Positions 18,385 through 27,151 of a stretch of 64,000 nt of DNA are shown piece by piece. Under the pieces are notes generated by a model that saw only the letters and a program-made list of their open reading frames with translations, made no database searches and was not told where the DNA came from. Source of the DNA: Lewinellaceae bacterium (GTDB taxonomy: Bacteria; Bacteroidota; Bacteroidia; Chitinophagales; Saprospiraceae). Location: positions 248,001-312,000 of the forward strand of contig JACJXZ010000006.1 of NCBI GenBank assembly GCA_020636375.1, read 5' to 3'. The position numbers and the translations under genes were made by a program. Every line of letters begins with the position of its first letter. Positions within the stretch are counted from its first letter, which is position 1.

Positions 18385-21300
18385 TCAGTCCAGCAAGATC
18401 AATTTATGTGATTCTACCGACTTTTCGGCAAATACCTGCAGGAGGTACGTGCCGGCAATGAAACCGCTCAAATCCAGTTCCGCCACACCGTAGGCATCCT
18501 TCCGTTCCATCAATACTTTTCCGGAGGCCAACTCGCTGATGCGGATGGATACGTCCGTTCCAAACGTTTGCGGGATGTCGATCCGTACCAGGCTCTCAGA
18601 AACAGAAGCCGGATTCGGATAAACCGAGCTGCCACTCAGATCGCCATTCACGCCGGTAGCAGCATTGATGAGGCATTCTTCCTGGTATTCGAAGGCGCCT
18701 ATGTCGCGCTGCCCGCCAAATACCATTTCGCCGCGCTGGTCGGCGCTGTTGTCATCGGGCGCGCCCATGTCAATGGCCTGGCTGGGACATATTAACGCAT
18801 GGGTCAGAGTAGGACCGCCGTTGTCGGCCAGCGGTGCCAGGTTGGGGTCGATGGCAGCGCCGGCAGTGCCCACGAGGTCGGTCATCTGGGCCGGAAAAAC
18901 GCCGCTGTCATCTTCGCCAATGAGGTTGTATCCGTTAGAGGTTATCCCTCCATTGCTGTCCAGGTCCTGCCCGCCCCCCCCGGCTGAATTGCCTGCCACG
19001 ATGGAGCTTTGGAACTCCGCAGAGATGCCTGCATCCATTTGGGTAAAACCGCCGCCGTTGGCCATGGCGCTGTTATTTGTCACCGTACAGCCTGTTACGG
19101 ACAACGAACCGCTGTTGGCGATGCCGCCAGCGCTATTTACTGAGACATTGCCCGAGATGGTGCTGTAACTTACGGAAACCATCCCGCCGGCATCGTTGTG
19201 CAGGCCGGCGCCGTTGCCCAAGCCGTCCACTTCGTTGTTAGAGATGGTGGAAGCCATGATCTTGATCGTGCCGCCGGCGTTGAATACGCCCCCGCCGCCC
19301 TGGTCAGCTGCCGCGCCGCTGGCCGTGTTGCCGTCGATGGTTACGCCCGACACGGTCATCGTGCCCGCGCCGTTCCACAGGCCGCCGCCTTCCGCGCTGG
19401 CCGTGTTGCCGGTTACCATGCCGCCCGTAATCTCCATGTCGCCCGCGCCGGTGATGTGCACGCCTCCGCCGTTGCCCGGAGAGCCTCCGGTCGCGTTGTT
19501 TTCCAGGGTGACGTTCGTCAGCACCACTGTCGTGCCCGCGCCCGAGTTGTCTTCGATGCCGCCCCCGGCGCGCACCGCGCTGTTGCCCGAGATGGTGGTG
19601 TTGGAGACCATCAGCGTGGCCCCGGCGTCGTTCAGGATGCCGCCCCCGCTGCCCGACATGCCGTCGGCTGCGTTGTTGGAAATGACGGTGTTGCCGTCCA
19701 CGATTAACGTGCCGCTCAGGTTGTAGATGCCCCCGCCGCCCTGGTCAGCTGCCGCGCCGCTGGCCGTGTTGCCGTCGATGGTTACGCCCGACACGGTCAT
19801 CGTGCCCGCGCCGTTCCACAGGCCGCCGCCTTCCGCGCTGGCCGTGTTGCCGGTTACCATGCCGCCCGTAATCTCCATGTCGCCCGCGCCGGTGATGTGC
19901 ACGCCTCCGCCGTTGCCCGGAGAGCCGCCGGTCGCGTTGTTTTCCAGGGCGACGTTCGTCAGCACCACTGTCGTGCCCGCGCCCGAGTTGTCTTCGATGC
20001 CGCCCCCGGCGCGCACCGCGCTGTTGCCCGAGATGGTGGTGTTGGAGACCATCAGCGTGGCCCCGGCGTCGTTCAGGATGCCGCCCCCGCTGCCCGACAT
20101 GCCGTCGGCTGCGTTGTTGGAAATGACGGTGTTGCCGTCCACGATTAACGTGCCGCTCAGGTTGTAGATGCCCCCGCCGCCCTGGTCAGCTGCCGCGCCG
20201 CTGGCCGTGTTGCCGTCGATGGTTACGCCCGACACGGTCATCGTGCCCGCGCCGTTCCACAGGCCGCCGCCTTCCGCGCTGGCCGTGTTGCCGGTTACCA
20301 TGCCGCCCGTAATCTCCATGTCGCCCGCGCCGGTGATGTGCACGCCTCCGCCGTTGCCCGGAGAGCCTCCGGTCGCGTTGTTTTCCAGGGTGACGTCCGT
20401 CAGCACCACTGTCGTGCCCGCGCCCGAGTTGTCTTCGATGCCGCCCCCGGCGCGCACCGCGCTGTTGCCCGAGATGGTGGTGTTGGAGACCATCAGCGTG
20501 GCCCCGGCGTCGTTCAGGATGCCGCCCCCGCTGCCCGACATGCCGTCGGCTGCGTTGTTGGAAATGACGGTGTTGCCGTCCACGATTAACGTGCCGCTCA
20601 GGTTGTAGATGCCCCCGCCGCCCTGGTCAGCTGCCGCGCCGCTGGCCGTGTTGCCGTCGATGGTTACGCCCGACACGGTCATCGTGCCCGCGCCGTTCCA
20701 CAGGCCGCCGCCTTCCGCGCTGGCCGTGTTGCCGGTTACCATGCCGCCCGTAATCTCCATGTCGCCCGCGCCGGTGATGTGCACGCCTCCGCCGTTGCCC
20801 GGAGAGCCTCCGGTCGCGTTGTTTTCCAGGGTGACGTTGGCCAGCACCACCGTCGTGCCCGCGCCCGAGTTGTCTTCGATGCCGCCCCCGGCGCGCACCG
20901 CGTTGTTGCCCGAGATGGTGGTGTTGGAGACCATCAGCGTGGCCCCGGCGTCGTTCAGGATGCCGCCCCCGCTGCCCGACATGCCGTCGGCTGCGTTGTT
21001 GGAAATGACGGTGTTGCCGTCCACGATTAACGTGCCGCTCAGGTTGTAGATGCCCCCGCCGCCCTGGTCAGCTGCCGCGCCGCTGGCCGTGTTGCCGTCG
21101 ATGGTTACGCCCGACACGGTCATCGTGCCCGCGCCGTTCCACAGGCCGCCGCCTTCCGCGCTGGCCGTGTTGCCGGTTACCATGCCGCCCGTAATCTCCA
21201 TGTCGCCTGCGCCGGTGATGTGCACGCCCCCGCCGTTGCCCGGAGAGCCGCCGGTCGCGTTGTTTTCCAGGGTGACGTCCGTCAGCACCACTGTCGTGCC

Positions 21301-21960
21301 CGCGCCCGAGTTGTCTTCGATGCCGCCCCCGGCGCGCACGGAGGTGTTGCCCGAAATCGTCGAACTGGAGACGATAAGCGTACCGCCGGAGAGGTTGAGG
21401 ATGCCGCCGCCGCTGCCGCTGGCGCCGGTAGCCGAGTTGTTGGCGATCAGCGTCCCGTTCAGTACCGTGAGCGTACCGCCGATGTTGACGATGCCACCGC
21501 CGCCCTGAGTAGCTGCGCTACCGCGGGCTTCGCTATCGGCAATGACGACATTGCTAAGTTCCAGGCTGGAGTTTTCGCTGCGGATGGCGCCACCGCTTTC
21601 CAGGGCCAGGCCATTGGCCAGCGTCATGCCGCTGATGGATACCACGCCGGCATCGGCAATATTAAAAATACGGCCCAGGTTGCCGCCGCTGACGATGGTA
21701 ATACCTGGCCCGTTGCCCATTATGGTAATCGATTTGTCGATCATTATTTCTCCGAGAGCAAGCGTGAAGGGGATTCTGTCGGTAACGGCGTCAAAAGCGA
21801 CAGTATCGCCGGGGTTAGCCGAGGCGACGGCCAGGCGGAGCGAGCCTGTGAGGTTGTCGCCGGTGATGGTTACCTGGATGGTTGTTGCATTAGCGCTCCA
21901 GCACCCGAAAAAGATGCTCAGCACAGCGAAAAAAATCGGCTTGAGGAAAGAATGGTTCAT
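18385..21960 (-). CDS. Secreted right-handed beta-helix protein with near-identical repeats and T9SS type A tail
   Basis: 1191 residues from the Met at 21960 (a Met at 21996 adds 12 residues; the 21960 start places the hydrophobic MNHSFLKPIFFAVLSIFFG signal at the N terminus). The body is a Gly/Asn/Thr-rich parallel beta-helix. Five copies of a 147-residue unit contain motifs such as GGGVHITGAGDMEITGG and GGGLWNGAGTMTVSG. Before the tail is a 'choice-of-anchor Q' type block (LADNGGPTLTHAL, GAPDDNSADQRG, QRDIGAFEYQ). The last ~80 residues are a T9SS type A sorting domain (VYPNPASVSESLVRIDI, FIAGTYLLQVFAEKS). Likely a large surface adhesin or matrix protein; ligand unknown. Repeat number should vary between strains. 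Confidence 0.88.
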   Translation of the reverse strand: MNHSFLKPIFFAVLSIFFGCWSANATTIQVTITGDNLTGSLRLAVASANPGDTVAFDAVTDRIPFTLALGEIMIDKSITIMGNGPGITIVSGGNLGRIFNIADAGVVSISGMTLANGLALESGGAIRSENSSLELSNVVIADSEARGSAATQGGGGIVNIGGTLTVLNGTLIANNSATGASGSGGGILNLSGGTLIVSSSTISGNTSVRAGGGIEDNSGAGTTVVLTDVTLENNATGGSPGNGGGVHITGAGDMEITGGMVTGNTASAEGGGLWNGAGTMTVSGVTIDGNTASGAAADQGGGGIYNLSGTLIVDGNTVISNNAADGMSGSGGGILNDAGATLMVSNTTISGNNAVRAGGGIEDNSGAGTTVVLANVTLENNATGGSPGNGGGVHITGAGDMEITGGMVTGNTASAEGGGLWNGAGTMTVSGVTIDGNTASGAAADQGGGGIYNLSGTLIVDGNTVISNNAADGMSGSGGGILNDAGATLMVSNTTISGNSAVRAGGGIEDNSGAGTTVVLTDVTLENNATGGSPGNGGGVHITGAGDMEITGGMVTGNTASAEGGGLWNGAGTMTVSGVTIDGNTASGAAADQGGGGIYNLSGTLIVDGNTVISNNAADGMSGSGGGILNDAGATLMVSNTTISGNSAVRAGGGIEDNSGAGTTVVLTNVALENNATGGSPGNGGGVHITGAGDMEITGGMVTGNTASAEGGGLWNGAGTMTVSGVTIDGNTASGAAADQGGGGIYNLSGTLIVDGNTVISNNAADGMSGSGGGILNDAGATLMVSNTTISGNSAVRAGGGIEDNSGAGTTVVLTNVTLENNATGGSPGNGGGVHITGAGDMEITGGMVTGNTASAEGGGLWNGAGTMTVSGVTIDGNTASGAAADQGGGGVFNAGGTIKIMASTISNNEVDGLGNGAGLHNDAGGMVSVSYSTISGNVSVNSAGGIANSGSLSVTGCTVTNNSAMANGGGFTQMDAGISAEFQSSIVAGNSAGGGGQDLDSNGGITSNGYNLIGEDDSGVFPAQMTDLVGTAGAAIDPNLAPLADNGGPTLTHALICPSQAIDMGAPDDNSADQRGEMVFGGQRDIGAFEYQEECLINAATGVNGDLSGSSVYPNPASVSESLVRIDIPQTFGTDVSIRISELASGKVLMERKDAYGVAELDLSGFIAGTYLLQVFAEKSVESHKLILLD
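19288..21345. repeat. 441-bp in-frame tandem repeats inside the beta-helix gene
   Basis: The phrase CCCCGCCGCCCTGGTCAGCT recurs with a 441-bp period from about 19288, giving about 4.7 almost identical units; a diverged extra part runs to about 21508. Differences between units are a handful of bases (for example GAGCCTCCGG against GAGCCGCCGG, GACGTTCGTC against GACGTCCGTC). Such identity means recent duplication or ongoing homogenisation. It also makes the region prone to assembly collapse. Confidence 0.93.
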
Positions 21961-22102
21961 AAAGACTGGATTTAATTTAAAAAAGTGAGGTTTCATCCAG
22001 TTACGTAGATTCCGATCGGGCCGGATTGAAAATTTTCCGACTTTTTTATTTTAAGGCTGGGTTAACGCCTTGGGAAGGGGAGAATCCAACTCAAAAAAAC
22101 TT

Positions 22103-22110
22103 TATCTTTG
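22103..22110 (+). promoter_or_regulatory. Candidate -7 box (TATCTTTG) before copy 2
   Basis: TATCTTTG ends 5 bases before the ATG at 22116. Same box and spacing as before copy 1, while the rest of the upstream DNA differs. Confidence 0.45.
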
Positions 22111-22115
22111 AGGAC

Positions 22116-23636
22116 ATGAAGTACCCCATCGGCATACAGGACTTTAGTGAGTTGCGCAAAGAGGGCTACGTTTATGTAGACAAGACAAAGCATATCCATC
22201 GCCTGCTCACTGCGGGAAAGTACTATTTCTTGTCCCGCCCCCGCCGTTTTGGCAAATCGCTGCTGCTCTCTACCGTAAAGGAACTATACTCCGGCAGCCG
22301 GGAGCTGTTCGAAGGCCTGTGGATCGAAGATCACTGGGACTGGGGGCATACCAACCCGGTGATCTGGATCAAATTCAGCAGCCAGGGAGTAAAGACCATG
22401 GGCCTGGAGGCTTCCCTGCACAAAATGCTGGGGGAAGCCGCCCAAAACCTGGGAATTGAATTACAGGAGTCTCATTACGATCAAAAGCTTAAAGAACTCA
22501 TCGCCAAATCGGCAACCAGCCGCAAGGTTGTCCTCCTCATTGATGAATACGACAAACCCATTATCGACTATCTTGAGGATGTAGATCAGGCCGAGGATAA
22601 CCGGGATGTGCTCAAAAACTTCTATTCGGTACTCAAAGACAGCGACCCTTATCTCGAACTCGTGTTCATCACCGGCGTCTCCGCCTTCAGCAAAGTAAGC
22701 ATCTTTTCAGACCTTAACAACCTTGAAAATATTACCCTGAGCCCCTCCGCCTATACCCTATTAGGGATCACCCAGGAGGAACTGAGCCGCTCTTTCTCCC
22801 ATCAACTGGCCAAAGTAGATGCTGAAAAAGTAAAAACCTGGTACAACGGCTACTCCTGGGGCAGCGAGGAAAAAGTATACAATCCCTTCTCCCTGTTGCG
22901 CTTCTTCAAAGACGGCGGCTCTTTCAAAAATTACTGGTTCGAAACGGGGACACCGACTTTTCTGGTGAAAGAAATGAAACGGCAGGCTTACTACAACATC
23001 GGGGAAACCAGCGCCACGGCCAACGACCTCAGCAACTTCGACCTGCGGCGGATCAACCCTATCACTGCCCTCTTCCAAACCGGCTACCTCACCATCACCC
23101 ACTACGAACCCGAAGACCTGCTCTATACCCTCGATTATCCCAATGTAGAAGTCAAACACTCCCTTCAGGAAATTCTGCTCAACGAATACCTCGACTACCC
23201 CCGGCAGGGCGCCCTGCCGCGCGTGGTAGAACTGCGCAACGCCCTGCGCAAAAAAGATCTGAATAAGGCGATAACTATCATCAACGCGGCCTTTTCCGAG
23301 ATTCCCGGTGAACTCTGGAAAGGCAAAACAGAGCACTTCTACCACGCGGTTACCCACCTCCTGTTCTCCCTGCTGGGCACCTACATCCGATCGCAGGTTA
23401 ACACCTCCCGTGGCCGGTGTGACGCCGTTGTACAGACGGAAAGCCTCATTTATGCTTTCGAATTTAAACTGGACAAGTCCGCCGACGAGGCATTACAGCA
23501 GATCAGGGGAAAGGGGTACCTGGAACCCTATGCCGATTCACCGAAGGAGAAGATCGCCGTGGGCGTCAACTTCTCCAGTGAAGAACGAAAGATAACGGAC
23601 TGGAGAGTCGAAGCCCTTGTGCCGCGATCATCCTGA
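22116..23636 (+). CDS. AAA-ATPase-like / PD-(D/E)XK nuclease-like protein, copy 2
   Basis: 506 residues from the ATG at 22116. The frame stays open upstream to 22026, but similarity to copy 1 begins at MKYPIGIQDF, so the shorter start is chosen. Same domains as copy 1: SRPRRFGKSLLLST, VVLLIDEYDKPIIDYL, and the nuclease-like LIYAFEFKLDKSADEAL. The N-terminal 90 residues and the C-terminal half are nearly identical to copy 1. The segments after the P-loop (about 85-130) and around 240-280 have diverged. It is transcribed away from the beta-helix gene and converges on a DUF6624-type gene, with 7 bp between stops. Function unproven. Confidence 0.88.
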   Translation: MKYPIGIQDFSELRKEGYVYVDKTKHIHRLLTAGKYYFLSRPRRFGKSLLLSTVKELYSGSRELFEGLWIEDHWDWGHTNPVIWIKFSSQGVKTMGLEASLHKMLGEAAQNLGIELQESHYDQKLKELIAKSATSRKVVLLIDEYDKPIIDYLEDVDQAEDNRDVLKNFYSVLKDSDPYLELVFITGVSAFSKVSIFSDLNNLENITLSPSAYTLLGITQEELSRSFSHQLAKVDAEKVKTWYNGYSWGSEEKVYNPFSLLRFFKDGGSFKNYWFETGTPTFLVKEMKRQAYYNIGETSATANDLSNFDLRRINPITALFQTGYLTITHYEPEDLLYTLDYPNVEVKHSLQEILLNEYLDYPRQGALPRVVELRNALRKKDLNKAITIINAAFSEIPGELWKGKTEHFYHAVTHLLFSLLGTYIRSQVNTSRGRCDAVVQTESLIYAFEFKLDKSADEALQQIRGKGYLEPYADSPKEKIAVGVNFSSEERKITDWRVEALVPRSS

Positions 23637-23643
23637 TCGCCCC

Positions 23644-24696
23644 TCACCGGTGGCCCCCGAAAAAGCCGATCCCAAAGCCAAAGAACAGGCGCGTGCCGTG
23701 CTTTTCCGCATAGGCCTTTTTCCTCAGGCTGTGCTCCACCGGGGGCAGGAAAAAAGCCCGCCGCAGCGCATTGGCAGCAGGGAAGGTGCGCGGGTCGACA
23801 GGCTCTTCCCAATCTATATACAGCGGCGTACTTTCCTTGTCCATGGGCTGGCACCGGTTCTCAAAGCGGTTGTGTCCATTTTTAGAAAGCTCCTTTTCGT
23901 ACTCGTAGATAAAAGCCACGTCCTTGGGGTGCAGGTTGCCTTTTCGCATTTCCTCAAACAGCAACTCCCTGAGTTCTGAATACGAACATGGATAGTGATA
24001 CAGGGAGATCAGCGTCACTTCACTGCTCAGCTGGCAATGATCCCGCTCGGGAGACAGGAAAGGGCCATCGATGCCGATGATGCGGCCGGCGGGGAAACCG
24101 CCCGCTTCGATATCCTGCCGGATGGCGGCAACGTTGGCCAGTACGGCCTGCTTGTACGACTCAAACGCTTTCGCTTTTTTAAAAGCCTGCTCCTCCCGGT
24201 AACGCTGGATGTAACGCTGCTTTTGCTCCAGGTTGATGCTGGCCATATAGGCCTTTCTACCGACTTCGTTCATCACCTCCAGCGTATCTTTCAGCCTTTG
24301 CCCTCCGACAAACTGGGCAAGGACGGGGATATCCATCAGGCAATCGAGCATCACGCCCGAGCGGAATGCCTTTTCTGTAAAATGAAGGAAAAGATCGAGG
24401 GCTCCCGTTTTCGCAGCGACCTGGGCAGCGATGGCCGCATCTTTGGCAAAGATAAAGGAGTAGGCGTCGAATACTTTCCGATACACTTCCAGGCTCAGCG
24501 CGTCCTCCCCATCCAGGAAATACCGTTCCGCCTGGTAGACGAACCGGTGATAGTCCAGGTAACCCGTGGTATCGATAGGGTAATAGAAGATAGAATCGGG
24601 AGCAATCGCAGAAAACGACAACAGTTTGCCGTTGTTTTGCCCGCAGGCACCGGAATGAAGCGTCAGCAGGAGAAGCAGTTGCAGGAGGTTCTTCAT
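23644..24696 (-). CDS. Exported protein, distant DUF6624-like relative
   Basis: 350 residues from the ATG at 24696 (MKNLLQLLLLLTLHSGACGQ, a signal peptide, possibly lipoprotein-like with the Cys at 18). Upstream in-frame codons to 24846 precede the signal and are ignored. The layout matches the other local DUF6624-type proteins: a helical repeat region (YQAERYFLDGEDALSLEVYR), a 'LMDIPVLAQFVGGQRLKDTL' block, then a C-terminal half with LRELLFEEMRKGNLHPKDVA and a late basic RRAFFLPPVEHSLRKKAY. Family assignment is by layout and is tentative. It is divergent from proA with a 181-bp gap. Confidence 0.6.
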   Translation of the reverse strand: MKNLLQLLLLLTLHSGACGQNNGKLLSFSAIAPDSIFYYPIDTTGYLDYHRFVYQAERYFLDGEDALSLEVYRKVFDAYSFIFAKDAAIAAQVAAKTGALDLFLHFTEKAFRSGVMLDCLMDIPVLAQFVGGQRLKDTLEVMNEVGRKAYMASINLEQKQRYIQRYREEQAFKKAKAFESYKQAVLANVAAIRQDIEAGGFPAGRIIGIDGPFLSPERDHCQLSSEVTLISLYHYPCSYSELRELLFEEMRKGNLHPKDVAFIYEYEKELSKNGHNRFENRCQPMDKESTPLYIDWEEPVDPRTFPAANALRRAFFLPPVEHSLRKKAYAEKHGTRLFFGFGIGFFGGHR

Positions 24697-24877
24697 GAGC
24701 GCGTTTTTGGAGCATAATGAGGTGAGGAGACAAATGTTACAACATGCCAGCCTTGCGATCAGGGATGATCGCGGCACGAGTTGCTTTTCCCCCCTCCTTT
24801 CCCTATTTTGTACCCTCTTTACCCGCCCTGGGCACCCAACGAACAACGATCAACAGACAACCATTAACCAAATCACC

Positions 24878-26152
24878 ATGGCAACCACCACCCACAGCTT
24901 GCAAGCCGAGATCGAAAAACACCTGAAGGCCGTCCAATCCGCCAGCCGCCGCCTCGTCCGCCTCAGCGATGCCGACATCGCCGACATCCTCAACCAACTG
25001 GCGGCCCTGACGATGGACAATGTCGATTTCCTCCTGGCAGAGAACAAGAAGGACCTCGAGCGCATGGACCCCGCCAATCCCAAGTACGACCGCCTGCTGC
25101 TCAACGAGGAGCGCCTGGTGGGCATCGCCGGCGACCTGCGCAAGGTGGCCGCCCTCCCCTCCCCCCTCCACCAGGTACTGGAGGAACGCGCCCTGCCCAA
25201 CGGCCTGCAGCTCCGCCGCCTCACTGTGCCCCTGGGTGTCATCGGCATCATCTTCGAGTCGCGGCCCAACGTCACCTTCGACGTGTTCGCCCTCTGCCTC
25301 AAATCGGGCAACGCCTCGGTGCTCAAGGGCAGCCGCGACGCCCACTATTCCAACCTGGCTATCCTTCGCCTGATCCACCAGGTGCTGGAACCGCATAGCC
25401 TTCAGGACGCCTGCTACCTCGCCCCCAGCGAGCGCGAGGCCCTGCCCCACATCCTGGAAGCGGTGGGCTATATCGACGTGGCCATTCCCCGAGGCAGCCA
25501 GGGGCTGATCGACTTCGTACGGCAGCACGCCAAAATACCGGTCATCGAGACCGGGGCCGGCATCGTGCACACCTACTTCGACGAAAGCGGCGACCTGAAG
25601 AAAGCAGCGGCCATCGTGACCAACGCCAAGGCGCGCCGCGTCAGCGTCTGCAACGCGCTCGACTGCCTGCTCCTCCACCGCAACCGCCTGCCGGACTTGT
25701 TTAAGATCATGCAGCAACTGGGGCAAACCCACCGCTGCGAAGTGTTCGCCGATGAGGAGGCCTATAAAGCCCTGAAGTGCCACTATCCGGATGTTCTCCT
25801 GCATCACGCCACCGAAGATTCCTTCGGAACGGAATTCCTCTCTATGAAGATGTCTGTAAAAACGGTAGATGGCCTGGATGAAGCGCTGGAGCACATTGCC
25901 CGCTATAGCTCCAGGCACAGCGAGGCCGTAATAGCAGAAGACCCCGAGGTGGTGGACGCCTTCCTGAAGAACGTGGACGCCGCCGTCGTCTACGCCAATA
26001 CCTCCACCGCTTTCACCGACGGCGCGCAGTTCGGCCTCGGGGCCGAGATCGGCATCAGCACGCAGAAACTGCACGCCCGCGGACCCATGGCCTTGCGCGA
26101 ACTGACGAGCTACAAGTGGGTGGTGAAGGGGGATGGGCAGGTGAGAGGGTGA
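24878..26152 (+). CDS. proA: Glutamate-5-semialdehyde dehydrogenase (gamma-glutamyl phosphate reductase)
   Basis: 424 residues, the normal length for ProA. It reduces gamma-glutamyl phosphate to glutamate-5-semialdehyde with NADPH, the second step of proline synthesis, in the cytoplasm. Visible features: LTVPLGVIGIIFESRPNVTF, the substrate/cofactor region KSGNASVLKGSRDA, the catalytic-Cys segment ARRVSVCNALDCLLLH near residues 251-266, and a C-terminal TAFTDGAQFGLGAEIGIST. The start is the ATG at 24878; an open upstream extension to 24695 lacks family similarity. proB, usually adjacent, is not in the window. An unrelated truncated gene abuts its 3' end. Confidence 0.95.
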   Translation: MATTTHSLQAEIEKHLKAVQSASRRLVRLSDADIADILNQLAALTMDNVDFLLAENKKDLERMDPANPKYDRLLLNEERLVGIAGDLRKVAALPSPLHQVLEERALPNGLQLRRLTVPLGVIGIIFESRPNVTFDVFALCLKSGNASVLKGSRDAHYSNLAILRLIHQVLEPHSLQDACYLAPSEREALPHILEAVGYIDVAIPRGSQGLIDFVRQHAKIPVIETGAGIVHTYFDESGDLKKAAAIVTNAKARRVSVCNALDCLLLHRNRLPDLFKIMQQLGQTHRCEVFADEEAYKALKCHYPDVLLHHATEDSFGTEFLSMKMSVKTVDGLDEALEHIARYSSRHSEAVIAEDPEVVDAFLKNVDAAVVYANTSTAFTDGAQFGLGAEIGISTQKLHARGPMALRELTSYKWVVKGDGQVRG

Positions 26153-26348
26153 TGGGGCTGATAAAAAGGCCCTCGGAGGCCCTGCCGAAGTCTATCCATC
26201 CGATATCGTGCAGAAATATCAACGTGAGATGGGCCAGGAAGCCGAAAATGCCCAGATAGAGGATCACCGCCTCGAAACGGTGGCGAAACCGCTGCCCAAA
26301 GAGGATGCCGAAGGATTTATCGACGAAGGATTTGAATTGTTGCATCAT
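26153..26348 (-). pseudogene. N-terminal stump of a membrane protein
   Basis: From 26348 downwards the frame reads MMQQFKSFVDKSFGILFGQR and then a membrane-helix stretch (AVILYLGIFGFLAHLTLIFL). It then runs into the reverse of the proA 3' end, where codons lose protein-like character. It looks like the start of a real membrane protein cut off next to the proA stop. Family not recognised. The region 26349-26536 after it holds nothing clear. Confidence 0.4.
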
Positions 26349-26536
26349 AGAAGTGCGGGTGTAGCTGCCAAAACAGGGAAGCAGCCATTTTGCCCTCCTA
26401 CTTAATAGATTTTCCTCCGGGATTGTTCAGCAGCCCGGGAGAGCCGGGAAAAGCCCCGGCACACACAAATTCCTTCCGCTCGCTCTGCACGAGTGGGCGG
26501 GCGGTCAAGTGAAATGCCTGAATACAATGAAAATTG

Positions 26537-26856
26537 GTATCTATTTAGCAGCCCTCCGTTTTTTAGCCACGAAGACACAAAAACCTGCCGGCCGCTGGCA
26601 CAGCAGGCGGGCACTAAGGGATTGCGCAATAATAAGTTACACAGAATAGACGAAGTTATTTTGTGTGCTGGCAAGGCGCCAAACGCAGGCATAGCAGCGC
26701 TACGGCGAGGCTTGGCAACGCCGCCAGCGCGCAAAAGAACGAGTATAAATGGGTAATTTATTGTTGCGCAATCCCTAAGATTGCACAAAGCCTTAGTGCG
26801 ATCTTGGTGTCTTGGTGTCTTCGTGGCAAAGGCATCAGGCCCACCTAAATAGTTAC
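26537..26856. mobile_element. Miniature element with IS66-type ends and 8-bp target duplication
   Basis: Bounded by GTATCTATTTAG (26537-26548) and CTAAATAGTTAC (26845-26856), matching the ends of the IS66-family element at 11628-13358 (one mismatch at the left end). Flanked by a perfect 8-bp direct repeat GAAAATTG (26529-26536 and 26857-26864). The internal arms carry GCCACGAAGACACAAAA and its near-complement before the right end, making the element largely palindromic. A second element (26619-26774) sits inside it; without that and its duplication the length would be about 159 bp, close to the sister element at 53306. The rest of the gap to 26980 has no gene. Confidence 0.88.
26619..26774. 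mobile_element. 156-bp nested element with 22-bp inverted ends and CTAAG duplication
   Basis: Starts GGATTGCGCAATAATAAG and ends with its near-complement; the 22-bp ends differ at two positions. It is flanked by the 5-bp direct repeat CTAAG (26614-26618 and 26775-26779). Removing the element and one CTAAG restores a continuous palindromic arm of the outer element. Contains the 16-bp core CATAGCAGCGCTACGG (26690-26705), shared with the element at 9415-9666. Its first 50 bases recur, inverted, at 61889-61938. No coding frame. Confidence 0.85.
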
Positions 26857-26984
26857 GAAAATTGTTTAATTTCCACAATGCCGGACAGAAGACATGGAAA
26901 GAGAGCCGGGTTTATCCAATGATATTCGGCTTTGCCTTTCCCGGCAACCCAGCCAGGAATAACTGAAGGTAGCCCGTCCCAAAA

Positions 26985-27018
26985 AGAAGGCGTGGCCGGA
27001 GTCCCGGCCACGCCTTCT
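26985..27018 (-). terminator. Terminator of the ATP synthase operon
   Basis: Perfect 15-bp stem AGAAGGCGTGGCCGG with its complement at 27004-27018 and a 4-base loop. On the minus strand it is followed by a T run (AAAAA at 26981-26985 on plus). It lies about 130 bases after the atpG stop. Confidence 0.88.
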
Positions 27019-27151
27019 GAAGGTTGATATCAGCAAAAAATGTTCTCTCTCTTAATATCTGTTGATGTAACTTTCTTCTCTTGCCTGCCTTTGCATTCAG
27101 TTCCGGTTGGGTGCCACTTCCGATTTCCCAGTTCGGAATTCCGACTTCGAT

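Noticed and set aside
19288..21508. CRISPR-like regular repeats
   Set aside because: 441-bp coding units without spacers; no cas genes anywhere in the window.
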